Translations under genes and position numbers: made by a program
Origin: Takakia lepidozioides
Lineage: Eukaryota; Streptophyta; Takakiopsida; Takakiales; Takakiaceae
Assembly (NCBI GenBank): GCA_030704615.1
Contig: CM060731.1
Coordinates: 59,314,756 to 59,378,755, forward strand
Direction: 5' to 3'
DNA length: 64,000 bases
Notes under the pieces: model-generated
What the model was told of the DNA's origin: nothing
The model's input: the letters and a program-made list of their open reading frames with translations, nothing else
Databases searched by the model: none
In this document: one piece after another, positions 1-11,048 of the stretch
How positions within the stretch are numbered: the stretch's first letter is position 1
Layout of the letters: the number at the start of each line of letters is the position of its first letter

Positions 1-599
1 GCCAATGTGAGAGTGTTGGCCATTGAATGCATTTTGGATCCTGATAAAGTTTCGAGCCACGTGTGTAGATTTGGGCGGAATAAAATATTATATGGAAGCT
101 AGGGCACAAGGATACCTTACAAGTCATGGGGTTCATCAAAGCCACATAGATGTATGTTATCCATTATGGCCGACGCAGCTATAAAGGGAGGCGCATCATT
201 TAGAGACATAAGAAGATTCAATTTAAAATACTATTGTCGTCTGTTTGTAAGATAAACATCTTAACCGGGCAAGGCAATTACCTAAACTCTCCCACGAATT
301 TCAAAGTCCCACTTTTCAATTTATGGAGATATAATATGGAGGTTTGTATTCTGCGAGGGTTTTGACCATTTCATAAATGGCCATGAGATCAGCTCTGATA
401 ATGGTGGGGAGGCTGGATAGTCGGTGTGATGAACCTTGTTTGGCATATGCATGATAGATCTCGTAACGAGCTTTTGCTGGGAGCCATCTATGTAGTATGA
501 ATTAATGTGGGAATATTTCATGGGTCTTGAGTGTGGATAGAAAGGAAAGAGGGCCCCGAGGAAGTCACTCTCTATCAAAGTATGACGCTTTTCGAAGGA
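1..599. other. No gene recognised
   Basis: I see no splice-supported coding potential, RNA gene or terminal repeat here. The short open frames lack recognisable domains. Confidence 0.5.
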
Positions 600-745
600 A
601 GCGTAACTTATGGAGTCACTTCACCCCGAAGGGCTACTGCTTTCCGCTAGGGAGGTGGACACCTTTATGACACACCAGACCATGGTTTGAACCCACAACC
701 ACATCTAACGTGGTATGTGCCCGTTACCACTGGGCTACATGCTGG
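600..745 (-). mobile_element. tRNA-headed SINE-like element
   Basis: On the minus strand the segment begins with a tRNA-like Pol III internal promoter. The A box reads TAGCCCAGTGGTAACGGG and the B box reads GGGTTCAAACC, about 35 bases downstream. A non-tRNA body follows, extending toward position 600. The spacing and order are those of a tRNA-derived SINE. The head does not fold into a full tRNA with paired acceptor arms, so a functional tRNA gene is unlikely. The 3' end and target-site duplication were not resolved, so the limits are approximate. Confidence 0.55.
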
Positions 746-1640
746 TTGTCCACTCTTTATCACTTGTATGGGGCACGTGAGATAAATGGGTATTTTGTAG
801 GGGAGTATTACTTTTATTTTAGGTATTTTTTATTATCCTATAATTACATAATTATGTTATATGGTGAATTTTTTTAATGTTATTTTAATTATTTTTTTAT
901 TGTTTAAAAATATTAAACACCCTATATTAATAATACAATAAAAAAACGTTCTGCACTCTATCAAAAGTCATAGTGACTGAACTAATAACTGAGTCTACAT
1001 CTATCCACTTGTAGTCGGTATGAACATACTTGAATTTAAATTGTCCTCTAGATTTTGAGAAGTAATTTAATAACACTATAATTGGTGTGGTTGGTCTATT
1101 TAAGATATCAATATGCTGCCGCGATATCCCCTGCCTGCTCCCCACTTGCTCACTAATGACAATTGACATGGCTCCGAAAAATATTCCCTCGAAGCTTCTC
1201 CTCGTCTTTGTCAGCCCTTGGTCGGCCTTCTCGTACTCTATCTGCCGCTGCTGCTTCTCGTGCTTCCAGTCAACCATCCACCCAAGCAGATTTCTTGTAG
1301 CTATCAATCCATAGGGATTCGAAGGTAATCTGTGCTTCAAATCCGGCCCTCACGGATGACGATGGACAGGAAACTCCCTCCCTTACCATTAGAAAAAAGA
1401 GAAACCCCTGCGCTCAAACCCCCTCCCTTACCATTAGACCCTAAACTCTAAATGTACGATACGTGTCCACGGACTAATCACTGGACGACACGTGTCCACA
1501 TATATTATCTCAAGCCTATAATAATCTTAAAATTTCTTAAAAAATGAGTCATTATTTTAAACCCTATATTCATTTAAATTCCATAATCACATTATATTGT
1601 ACCATTATTAATTTTAAATATTTTTATTTTTATTATTATT
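746..1640. other. AT-rich repeat remnants, no intact gene
   Basis: AT-rich DNA with no recognised gene. The minus strand at about 1250-1320 is a diverged copy of a 70-100 bp segment also found at about 29590-29670, 30240-30330 and 31075-31160 beside PPR pseudogenes. That segment encodes SYKKPAWVD-like peptides. Confidence 0.4.
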
Positions 1641-1689
1641 TTTAAAATAAATTACATCCTATAATATATATTGTTTTGCACGTCGGTCG

Positions 1690-3590
1690 AGCTATTCTTG
1701 TATTTGTTGTTGTTTAAACAGTGAGGTACATGAATATATGTACATGATGGAGATATTACAGAGGAAATATACATGGACCAACAAAAAGAATTGGTTGTAA
1801 AGGGGAAAAAATTGATGGTATGTAAGCTTCTCCAGTTTTGTATGGTTTGAAGCAATCTCCTAGAGTGTATAATGACAAACTAATTGATACATATCTCATG
1901 TCTGAAAAGTTTGAGAGAATATTATTTGATCACAACATTTATATATAGAGAACTCCGAAGAAACTACTTTGTGATCATAATATTATAGGTGTATGCTTTG
2001 ATTTTTACTTCTAATAACTTGGTTCTATCAAAATACACCAGAGATATTCCCCACGGTTCCTTACCCCGCGTAAATGCCCAGGCTGGCAAGGTTCTGGCCA
2101 ATTATCACACGTGGCACCATGTGTAAGATAGGCTCAATGTCACCGCACTCGTGACAAAACTCAACCTCTTTACGCAAAACTGGTTTGTTTGTGCCAGTAA
2201 TAAGGCACCAACTCCTCGGCTTTCCCGTCACCTTTGCATGCACATCCTTGTGTGTTGCGTGTGTGTCGTCACACCAACTGCGTGGCTCTTGTTGCTGTGT
2301 GCAAGCATTTCGTGGGTTCGGTGCTGGCCACTTGTACAATACGACATTCCAATCAAATGAATGCAAAACCGGGTTTGTCTCCTCGTGTATGTAACCATAC
2401 ATGACCTTCTCTAGCGCTTGATTCGTAGTATGAAGCTTGATGACTACGAATCCCATACGCAGGAAGCCTTTCTCACGTTCGGCGCAAGAGACTCTCTAGC
2501 AGACACGACTCTCCAATCAAGGAAAGTCCTCGAGTAAGAATTTCACCTGTCATAAAGTACTGCTCAAAACTTTCCCCTGACGCGGAGTCTGCATTTGTTC
2601 AGACCATGCTTATGATCGATGGCATTACACCAAGAATGTGTAGTGCGAAGTTAGTGCCCAAATCAAGGAAGAACCGGTCTTGAGGCCTCTACAATTGGAA
2701 TAAAGAATTTTTCTCAAAGAAGTTTGAGATAGTGGAGATCGGATTTGATTTAATTTGTTCGACAAGACCGATTGATTTATCTAAATCAGCATAAGTATTT
2801 TGAGGAAATCTTGAAATACTATGGTATGGTTGAAGCATGAAAGTATGTTCCATTCTCAAATGAAAACTCTCATAAGATATGTGTCTTTAGAGTGTTGCAA
2901 ACTTGGAGACAATGAGAGCTATTCATTATCAAAGTATTCTAAGAAGTTCCATGTACGCAATAGTCTGTATAAGGCCAAATACTGTATAAACAGTAGGGTT
3001 GTAAGTCAGGTTCACCTAATCCTTGACAACTACATAGGTTTATAAAACGGATTTTTCATTATTTAATGTGCACAATTAGAATTTGGGTTATGTTTCAGAG
3101 CGAACATTGATAACGTTCATTTAGACCAAATGTACTTGGATGATATCTCAGATATTGCTCGCAAGAGCACAAGTAACATCTATGACAATGTGATGCAGAT
3201 TGGGGTGAATTTGTTGATGACCGTCATTTTATATCTGGCTATGTTTTTTTGCTGGCACATGGTGCAATTAGCTGGAGCAATATTCATCAATTAAGACAGA
3301 ATATATGGCTGCAACTCAAGCTATGAGACACAATGTAAATATCGGCATTTTTGTCAACTATTGGTTATCCACAAAGGGATACCATGGTCATATATGATGA
3401 TAACCTAGGCTGTAATATTGCTCTATTGAAAAATCCAATTTTTCATGTTTGCACAAAGTATATTGAGATTAATCATTATATGGTACGAAAGAAAACTGAC
3501 ATGGCAGGAGTTGTCGAATTGGAGTATTAATAATAATTACATGAACATCAACAACATGGTTAACGATATATTAAGTAAAAAGTTATGCTG
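1690..3590 (+). pseudogene. Degenerate Copia retrotransposon: RT and RNase H remnants
   Basis: Scattered plus-strand stretches match Copia (Ty1) pol in the right order. At about 1755-1850 there is a GDITEEIYMDQ-like stretch. At about 1837-1930 comes LYGLKQSPRVYNDKL, the reverse-transcriptase signature. At about 3196-3300 there is DADWGEFVDD...SGYVFLLAHGAISWS, the start of RNase H. At about 3385-3530 comes IYDDNLGC...NPIFHVCTKYIEI, the RNase H C-terminus. The frames are broken by many shifts and stops, and about 650 bp of unrelated DNA (about 2040-2700) separates the RT and RNase H parts. No LTRs, primer-binding site or gag were found. The element is old and inactive. Confidence 0.8.
2061..2456 (-). 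other. Open frame of unknown nature inside the Copia remnant
   Basis: A 131-codon minus-strand frame lies in the DNA that interrupts the Copia remains. It contains two CHxC/HECG-like cysteine pairs, but I recognise no family. It may be a fragment captured by a later insertion or a chance frame. Confidence 0.2.
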
Positions 3591-3599
3591 AAAAACCCG

Positions 3600-6050
3600 G
3601 ATGTTCTTGAGGCTTGATATGAGTAGTTAAATACATAACTTGGAACTCGTTCAATAGGGGTGCTGAAAATCAACTCAATACCAAGATATTTCTATTCAAA
3701 CTTACTATGATAACAAATCACAGCGCAAGAATAGTAGTTATGACAAGTTATACTTAATAGTGATGATAACCCTCCATTTGCAATGATTATAAGTCTAGTA
3801 TTAGGATATCAATTGGAGATAATTGATATTGAATATGCAGTTGATATAGTTATCTTCGCTAATTCAAGCTTGGACATTAGATATAAATAGGCAAAGCACG
3901 GAGGGTACATAGCTTGTTGTGTTCGTATGGTTGTTGAGCATGCAGTTGATATAGTTACTAGAGCCACCCCCAAAAAGAAAGATGTTCTTATTTATGCTAA
4001 CTCTAGTTGGTGTCAAAAGAAGAAGACTCCAACCATAGCCGACATAATTAAAAGCCACTTCGCCTTCCGGCTACTGTCCCTCCTTTGGGGGTGGGCCCTA
4101 TAGAAATGGAATATGCTAGTGCGCATACATGCCCCTAAGTGTGGGTATATTCTAGTTTGCGTTCGTTAATAATGATGGCTATGAGGGATCGGATGACAAT
4201 AAGATGTATAATTTCAAAACATTGATAGATTGCAGTGGTAGGTGTCTTGAAATAGTTGTGCAACGCATGCATGCCGGCATTGTGGATGATGCCTCTTGTA
4301 GTAGTTGTGATGACTAGTAAAGGGCCAATTTTCCATCCTTGTCTTCTAATTGCAAGGATAAAAATGGGTGTATTTTTCGTATTTAGTTAAAATTGTTGTG
4401 TTTGGGTATGGGTCGCGATAAATGGATGTTGAGGTTGCTTGATGGGTCGAGGGGGGAGGGGGGAGCGGGGTTGATAGGTAGCACTGTGAATAATAGTATG
4501 GGGCAGCAACAGAGCAGCGGCCATGTTGGAACTAGGGGGCCGTCCTTGGTAGGTGCCACCATTTATAAGATAATACCATCGGATGGCCGTGTGGGATCGA
4601 AGATAATAAGTTTTAATGAGAGCTCTCCACTCAACCATATGAACACAACAATCTCTATATCTCCATTCTCTTACCTATTTATGCCCAATGTCCATGCCTG
4701 AATTAGCATTATATATATAGAGAGATTGGATCTTGTTGTGTTCATGCGAGAAAGCACTTAAAATTTGTTAGTTTTTATTCCTAGTATTCACAACACTTTC
4801 ATCATTTTCGGCCTTTGAATAGCCATAAAGACCAGGCAAAAAAAGGAAAAAAGTCCAGCCATGAATATTCCACAATATGCCCTAACTAGGGCTGCAGAGA
4901 ACTTTGGAATATACATTTTCACAAGATGGTTTATTTTGTTTCTAGGTAGGGATTTTCGATATGTTCAAGGGAGTGGCAAGGCCAGATGAAATATTTGACC
5001 AGCCTTCATGCCAAGTAAAATCCTGGCCCTTGAATCTTCCAGGATTTCAGACACCTGTCACGACCGCATAGTAACTCTCACGAGCGCTTATCAGTCTCTT
5101 ATTCGTATACCTATGGGCATTTTTTTCCCGGCGGATGTCCGCCGTGAGAGTCAACTGTCGACTGACACGTGACGCAACATAATAGGCTTGGAAGATATCA
5201 GTCTGCCCGGTAAGCTGCCCCACCTAGAAAAGTGGCTATCCGGGCAATGCCATCTGCCAGCCCATTCCCCGATGAGTTATGCAGGCAGGTAATTATCTTG
5301 TTATAGACTTTACCAACCAAAGATGCAGATAATTTTTGCAAGAGGTAAAAGTCGTTACAATTGGATGTGACAGAATGGGAAAGCAGTTACTAGCTACAGC
5401 AACGGGGACCAACAAGAGGTTGCATTGGTCCGACGAGGACAATAATTTTATTCCAGATCCCCAGCCCCGGAATAGCTCTGGAATCTCGAATGCTCCTTGC
5501 ACGAGCTATTCGGATCACGTGGCGCAATGCCATTGATTACGAAGGGATGTTGTTCTATAATAACACATGCTGGGGCCTACTCACATCTTTTTGGATGAGA
5601 TATGATAAATCTGGATGTAAAGTGCAATCCTCACGACCGACTATGCCCGATAACATTCCCCCTATTCCCTGCAGGCAGGTGGCATCCATGGGCTACTTTT
5701 GCACACCTGGATCAAGAAAGTTTTTTATGCTTCTTCAGGAGTGCGCTGCCCGGAGATACAGAAATCTAAGTTTTTTTAAGAGATATAATAAAGTTTTAGT
5801 CTAAGTTGGCAGAGTGGAAGTGAGTTTTGTCCGGAGGTTTTAATTTTTTTGCCTCCTAATGGTAATCCTTATGGTAGCCTTCGCGCTTGTTAAGGGTTTT
5901 AATTTATGCCCGTTCAATAAGTTCTAATAAAGCTCTCAAGGGCTTCCTCCCTTTCTCTTAGAAAATTTAAAAAAAAAAAAATCCATAACATGGCACCGCC
6001 CTCTTTCTGAAGGAGTTAAAAAAGGAGAAGAAAAAAAAGGGGAAGATCAT
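3600..6050. other. No gene recognised
   Basis: Repeat-like and low-information DNA. Short open frames at 4393-4701 and 5336-5804 have no recognisable domain, conserved motif or splice context. Confidence 0.4.
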
Positions 6051-6139
6051 GCACGGTAGCTCAGTTGCTGAAGCTAAATACGAATCGAGAAAAACCAAGC
6101 ATAAAAACTTCACGACAGGTACGAAACGAGTGAATCTGC

Positions 6140-6210
6140 TGGAGACCGGGTATCGATCCCCATACCTCCCGCATGCCTAGTGAGCGCTCGTCCATTTGAG
6201 CTACACCCCC
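6140..6210 (-). pseudogene. tRNA-Ala-like pseudogene or SINE head
   Basis: The minus strand reads as a cytosolic tRNA-Ala relative: a GGGGGTGTAGCTC start, A box TGTAGCTCAAATGG, and B box GGGATCGATACCC. The anticodon loop is TAGGCAT, where tRNA-Ala(AGC) normally has TTAGCAT. U33 is therefore lost and the anticodon would read GGC. The acceptor arms pair poorly. It is a pseudo-tRNA, or the head of a SINE whose body would extend to about 6050. Confidence 0.65.
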
Positions 6211-8150
6211 ACTACTACACTCTTCAGCAATATGTACTAAATTTATAATGTGCAATGGTCTCCAAAGTACATGCACACAGCAAACTTATAATCAGCGTAT
6301 ATTTGAAGTGCTAATCTGTGTGTACTCAATTGTTAATTTATAACAACATTTATGAGGATTGAGGATCATCATGGCCGTGGTATCAACTACTTACAAGTTT
6401 TCAAACAAATTCTTTTTCCGTGATCGAAACATAAAAAGTGCATTAGTGGGACCCACCTAATCTAACCGATATAACAGCACTTGTTCACTACACTCTGTGT
6501 GGGACTTTACAACTGTCGGAGTGGATCATAAATCGTAACAAAAACAGCAAACATTTTCCCTAGAAACAATCTTATTAGCCTCAAAAGTGCTGAGCATGGA
6601 ATCTTGACGGAGGCATAATAAGCAGTTTGTCGTGTATGTGGGCATCCGAATTTCTAGAATCTAGCCAATTGTTCAACAATTTAAAAATCACTTTGGATGG
6701 AAAGATGTTAATAAGTTGTGGATCTTGTGTCACAGGAAAAATATATAGAGAAAAACTATACAAATATGTAATGATAAAACCTTCCTGTTATCAATGAAGG
6801 AGAGGATACAGAGGGACCTAAAATGCCATGATAGTATTTATGTGCGTACAAGTGTATCAACTATCAACTCAACAAAATTGTGGACAGGAAACTTTGTTGC
6901 ACGAGTTTATTCGGTTTGCTCCTTACGACCCGGCATCGCCATTCACGGCTTACCACACGCATGCGGGCAAGTAAGCTCCACCATAACATGGCCACAACGG
7001 GCTTCGCCGATGAGGCCCAGTTTTCTCACACCAATGTTCCGGCTTGCTCCGTCTTGCTTGCATCAGCGAAATTTAGCAGGCGAATGGAAAGCAAAAAAAG
7101 AAAAGAAAAGCACATGAATGTGGCCAGCAACGTATCCAAATCTTCCGTTTGGATGGGAATGGATGCAATCCAAATAGACGTGCCAGGTGTCAGATATGGC
7201 CAATGGGTGAACAGAAAAACCGCAGCCCCACGTGGACTACTGATACCTTTTTTAGTGGCCCCAATTTTACGAGGGGTAGCTGCCCGATGCGTTCAGGATC
7301 TGGACTTATGGCCCAAATTGGACAAAGGCTATGGTCCAAATTGTGCAGCACCTGGATTAGGTCACGGCCGCGGCCTGCGGGCACGCTAAAGGTTGGTGTG
7401 CGTCATAACCGTTGGCCAACCACGTGGCGCGCTCCGAAAATACGGCTTATCGTATGACTCATCGCTTTTCCGAGCTGCCGTCGGACTTGTCGCCTTGCAT
7501 GTGGCCCCTCTGTTTTAGCCGCAGTAAGTTTTGGATGTATCTTGCCACGCCGAATCTACACAGATCCAACGGTGAATACGATCTCAGGGTGGGACCATCG
7601 ATATCCACCTGGTATTGTTACCCTGGCTCGTCTCCAAAAGGAAGGGTGAAGTAGCCGAGAACAAGTAACGGGTGGGAGCGGGGCATGTGGTAAAGTACAT
7701 CGCGCTGTCAGTGGACCATATTTAGTGCCGTGCTCCTTACGTACCGTAGGATAGATATTCTAATCTAATCGGAATGTAGTAAAGATATTCTAATCGCCCT
7801 TTAATTAGCTGAAGCTGACTGTACAAACGATATGGGACAAAGAAGGAGCAATATAATTGTCCTGCGACCACGTTCCTGAGAGTAGGTTTCACACCGCTGT
7901 GGTTCCTGGACTAACTAGGCCGCAGCCATTGGCATCCATGCAGGTGGTCCGCATCCGGAAGGTATAATTTGAGCATCTTCCTATTTGAGCTTGCAATAGG
8001 TATCTCCAGATATATTACGCAACGAAATTGGACAAAGATTGAGGGAAAGGGAGCCGCTGACATGGCAAGCGGCTAAGTAGTGATCTGATGTGGCAGTGGT
8101 GAGGCTGCTGGCTCCAATTACCGCGGATAATTGTTTTTCTATCTTACTAG
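6211..8150. other. No gene recognised
   Basis: No convincing exons. A twice-repeated AGATATTCTAATC motif occurs near 7757 and 7784, and CACGTG hexamers occur at 7229-7234 and 7421-7426. Several overlapping open frames at 6794-7654 carry no recognisable domain. Confidence 0.35.
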
Positions 8151-8199
8151 GTTGTATAGCCCCTTTTTATGAAAAGAGATGCCACGTAGGCAGAAGTTG

Positions 8200-8340
8200 A
8201 TAAGGGCCAGAATTGTGAACTGTTGCTCCCAGATTCCTTTTTTGAAAAAGAATAAATAAAAAGAATTTGTGAACTGTCGCTCCCAGGTGTTTCCCTTTCT
8301 AAGAAATAAAAAACAGAAAAGAAAAGAAAAGAAAAATAAT
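8200..8340 (+). repeat. Two SINE 3'-end fragments
   Basis: A GTGAACTGTYGCTCCCAG segment occurs twice, each time followed by an A-rich tail. The second copy continues into GGTGTTT. The same sequence, reverse complemented, forms the 3' end of the SINE at 63552-63805. These are truncated tail-end copies of that SINE family. Confidence 0.5.
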
Positions 8341-8995
8341 CGACCGTTCACACTTAGCCCTTAAGTTAACCCTTAAGTTCCCAAGCCCTTTTTTGACTTT
8401 TTACCAATTTTGAGTACCCAGCTGCAGTAAATTGCCCCTAGAAACCTACCAAAAATCATCCAAAGATTCCAGCCTTATAACAGTGGGCCCAGCTCATTTA
8501 TGCATGACAAACCAAAAAATGAAAAAGTCCACCGTGGAAATTGTGAGATTATAACATTGGCCTGGACCTCAAATATCAGGTCCCAAAGAAAAAGTGAGAA
8601 AGAAATTGGTTTGACCAAATCAAAACCTAGCTTTATCCAAGCCCAAGACCCACCATTTCCAAATCAATAGTGGAGTGGCCATGACCCCACTAAATTGCAG
8701 GTCCAACTGATTTTTTCACCTATGGTTGCTATTCATGCAATTACATGGGGGTTGAAATCTCAAAATTGACAAGAGAAAATGTGCCTCCAAATGAAGTACT
8801 TTTATTTTTACAAATTTTTTAAAAGCCAATGGTGGATGTGTGTCTATAATGCTCACACAGCACAAGGTGCAGTGCTTTCTCCAAAATTGCTAATTTTCTG
8901 CCAAAAATGGCCTTTGGAGTGCAATCTGTTTTGGGCTTGTTTACTGCCACGTCAGCAAGCCTTTTTCAGGCCCCAAAACGTAAATGAGAGATCTA

Positions 8996-9004
8996 AGATA
9001 TTTT
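8996..9004 (-). promoter_or_regulatory. Evening element (AAAATATCT)
   Basis: The plus strand reads AGATATTTT, the exact complement of AAAATATCT. CCA1/LHY/RVE MYB proteins bind this motif in clock promoters. It lies about 2 kb upstream of a gene of the same family, so autoregulation is possible. A nine-base match can occur by chance. Confidence 0.35.
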
Positions 9005-9832
9005 TTTGGAGTTCGCAGCTTTTGTTTTTTGCATCACGCTCGAGACAAATCCCTTGTCATTAAAGCTTCAGGAGTGGGCCCCATCAGATTAGATCTGCAA
9101 AAATTTGGTGGAACTGCAAATTCAAAGTGACCCGATTCAGGTCGCTTGGGAACTTAAGGGTTAATGATAATTAGAAACTATCAGCCTGTATGGCTCTTGT
9201 AAGCTTATTTTTTCCTTACCATCTCAATAAATCATCGTTTCATCGTTTCATCCAGTACTGGTTTCATCCTCTTCTTAAGAAGAAAGAAGAAAAAGAAAAA
9301 AGAAACTAACCTCTTTTAAGTTGATTTTTCGATGAGTTGCTTTATGGTATACAGCCTGGCAAGACCGCTCATGTTATATGAATCTTATGTTAAATTTGTT
9401 CTCTAAACAAAAATAGACATATAGGAGAGTACAAGACTACCAAATTCGTTTTTTTTATTATTCAGGTAGGTCTAAAAGCTTTCACTTTCACTTTCTCCAC
9501 TTAAATTAGAGAATCAAATGTTTTAATAATAAAGTTTTACCAGTATTATCTGGTCGGCAAAAGAAACATTAAAAAACACAAAGAATCATCCGCTTTTCAA
9601 AAAAGCAAAAAGGATGAATACAATGTTGAATGTGGTGGTGGTTAAGTGAGTAAAAGTGAGAGGGTGGGAAGCATCGCCCTAAAAAACACTTGGCGGAGAT
9701 GGTGGAAGGGATCATCAACGCGGACGGTGAAAAGTCAAAAAGAGTGAAGAGGCAGCACGTTGTGCGGCGGGTGGGCCCCGCGCGCCCAAAGGCGGTGGCC
9801 AGCGGAGTGCGGGGGAGTCGGGGCCCATGCAT

Positions 9833-9838
9833 CACGTG
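9833..9838. promoter_or_regulatory. G-box (CACGTG)
   Basis: A palindromic CACGTG in the context CACGTGGC lies about 1.2 kb upstream of the clock MYB start. G-boxes bind bZIP and PIF-type bHLH factors and are common in light-regulated and clock promoters. Function is not shown by the sequence. Confidence 0.3.
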
Positions 9839-11048
9839 GCAACAACGCAAAAGCGCAGCACTTTTGCTGCCACGCGTGCAGAGCCCCTGGCCACAAGATT
9901 TCTTTTGGCTCTCTCTCTTTTTTCAGGATTTTTTGCTTTAATGTTTTCATTGCACTTTTTGAGGATTTAAAACAAAACAAAAAAATTCCGCTCTATTGTG
10001 TTCCCGCTATGTTGGACCCGTGTAACTTCACCTCTTGGATGGATGACGTTTCCGAAGATGGATGAGATGGGAGGGCGGCTACCGGTGAATGGACGTAAAG
10101 AGTGAAGGTTGGATGAACCGCATCCGTGTAGCTTACGAGAGCGAGCCCTCGCCGCTCTGGTTGTTTGCCGGTCTCTGTGTAGAGAGAGCCCTTCGTCTCC
10201 TTCGTCTCGGATCCATTCCTGCTTGGCGCTTGTGGACTAGGTTGTGTGCGTGCCAAGCTTTTCGAGCATCTTCTGAGCATGCATTTTGGTGTGCATCGTT
10301 TTTCATTTTCCGACTCTTTTTTTCTTGTCTCAGTGAGGTGGTTGAAGATTTCGTTCTCCTATGAGGAGTAGTGGCTTCTCTGATTGCAAACCTGCTGCTT
10401 TGCGTCACTTCTCTGCATCTGGACCGTTTTAGAAAGCTGGGTCATTGTCGTGGACCTAAGAAATCTGTCCTCCTCTAGTCGATGTATCTAGGACGAAGTG
10501 GGTTTAGTATCTAGGAAACACTGAAGAGCGGGGGAGAAGATAAGGGAAGGCATTGTATGGATGCAGCGCACAGCGAGGTGTTGATGCCAGTATGGGAGAA
10601 GAGCCTACCCAAACGATTTGATTCAAGCAAGTCTGCAAGACCTTGGACAGTTGGGGCAAATCTGCAAAAAAGAAACGACATAGGAGTACCATGGAAGCGA
10701 GACTGTAGGGGGAAATCGTCGAGTGGAGGTTCAATTGTTTACTTTGCCAGAACAGGATCTGCAAGTAAGAGCAGTCTGTATTTTTCTTATTTCCGTTCGT
10801 GACAGTGCCAGTTGCAAGCAGCATCCTGATTCATTCAAGGGCCTTTCGACAACAAGGGATGTTTTCAAGTACGCGGGTTCTTATTTGGAGATTACAAGTT
10901 GCGGGAAGAACATTTGCACAGCTTTGTGGAAGCGAAGAACGGCCACATCGACAGTGGAAGGGTTGCCCGGAAGAAGCTCAGGTAATAAGGCTTAAGCTGA
11001 GTTAGGACTTCTCGAAGGCAAGTAGTCTACGCCTCTGAAGTGACCACG

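Larger units (their letters stand above)
8350..11048 (+). promoter_or_regulatory. Upstream and 5' leader region of the CCA1/LHY-like gene
   Basis: This stretch holds no protein gene that I recognise and directly precedes the clock MYB gene. It contains an exact reverse-complement evening element at 8996-9004 and a CACGTG G-box at 9833-9838. The last kilobase has several upstream ATGs. GTAATAAG after CTCAG near 10976 could be a 5'-UTR splice donor. The transcription start and any leader intron cannot be placed from sequence alone. Confidence 0.4.

Noticed and set aside
6140-6210. Functional tRNA-Ala gene
   Set aside because: U33 is replaced by A and the acceptor arms pair poorly.
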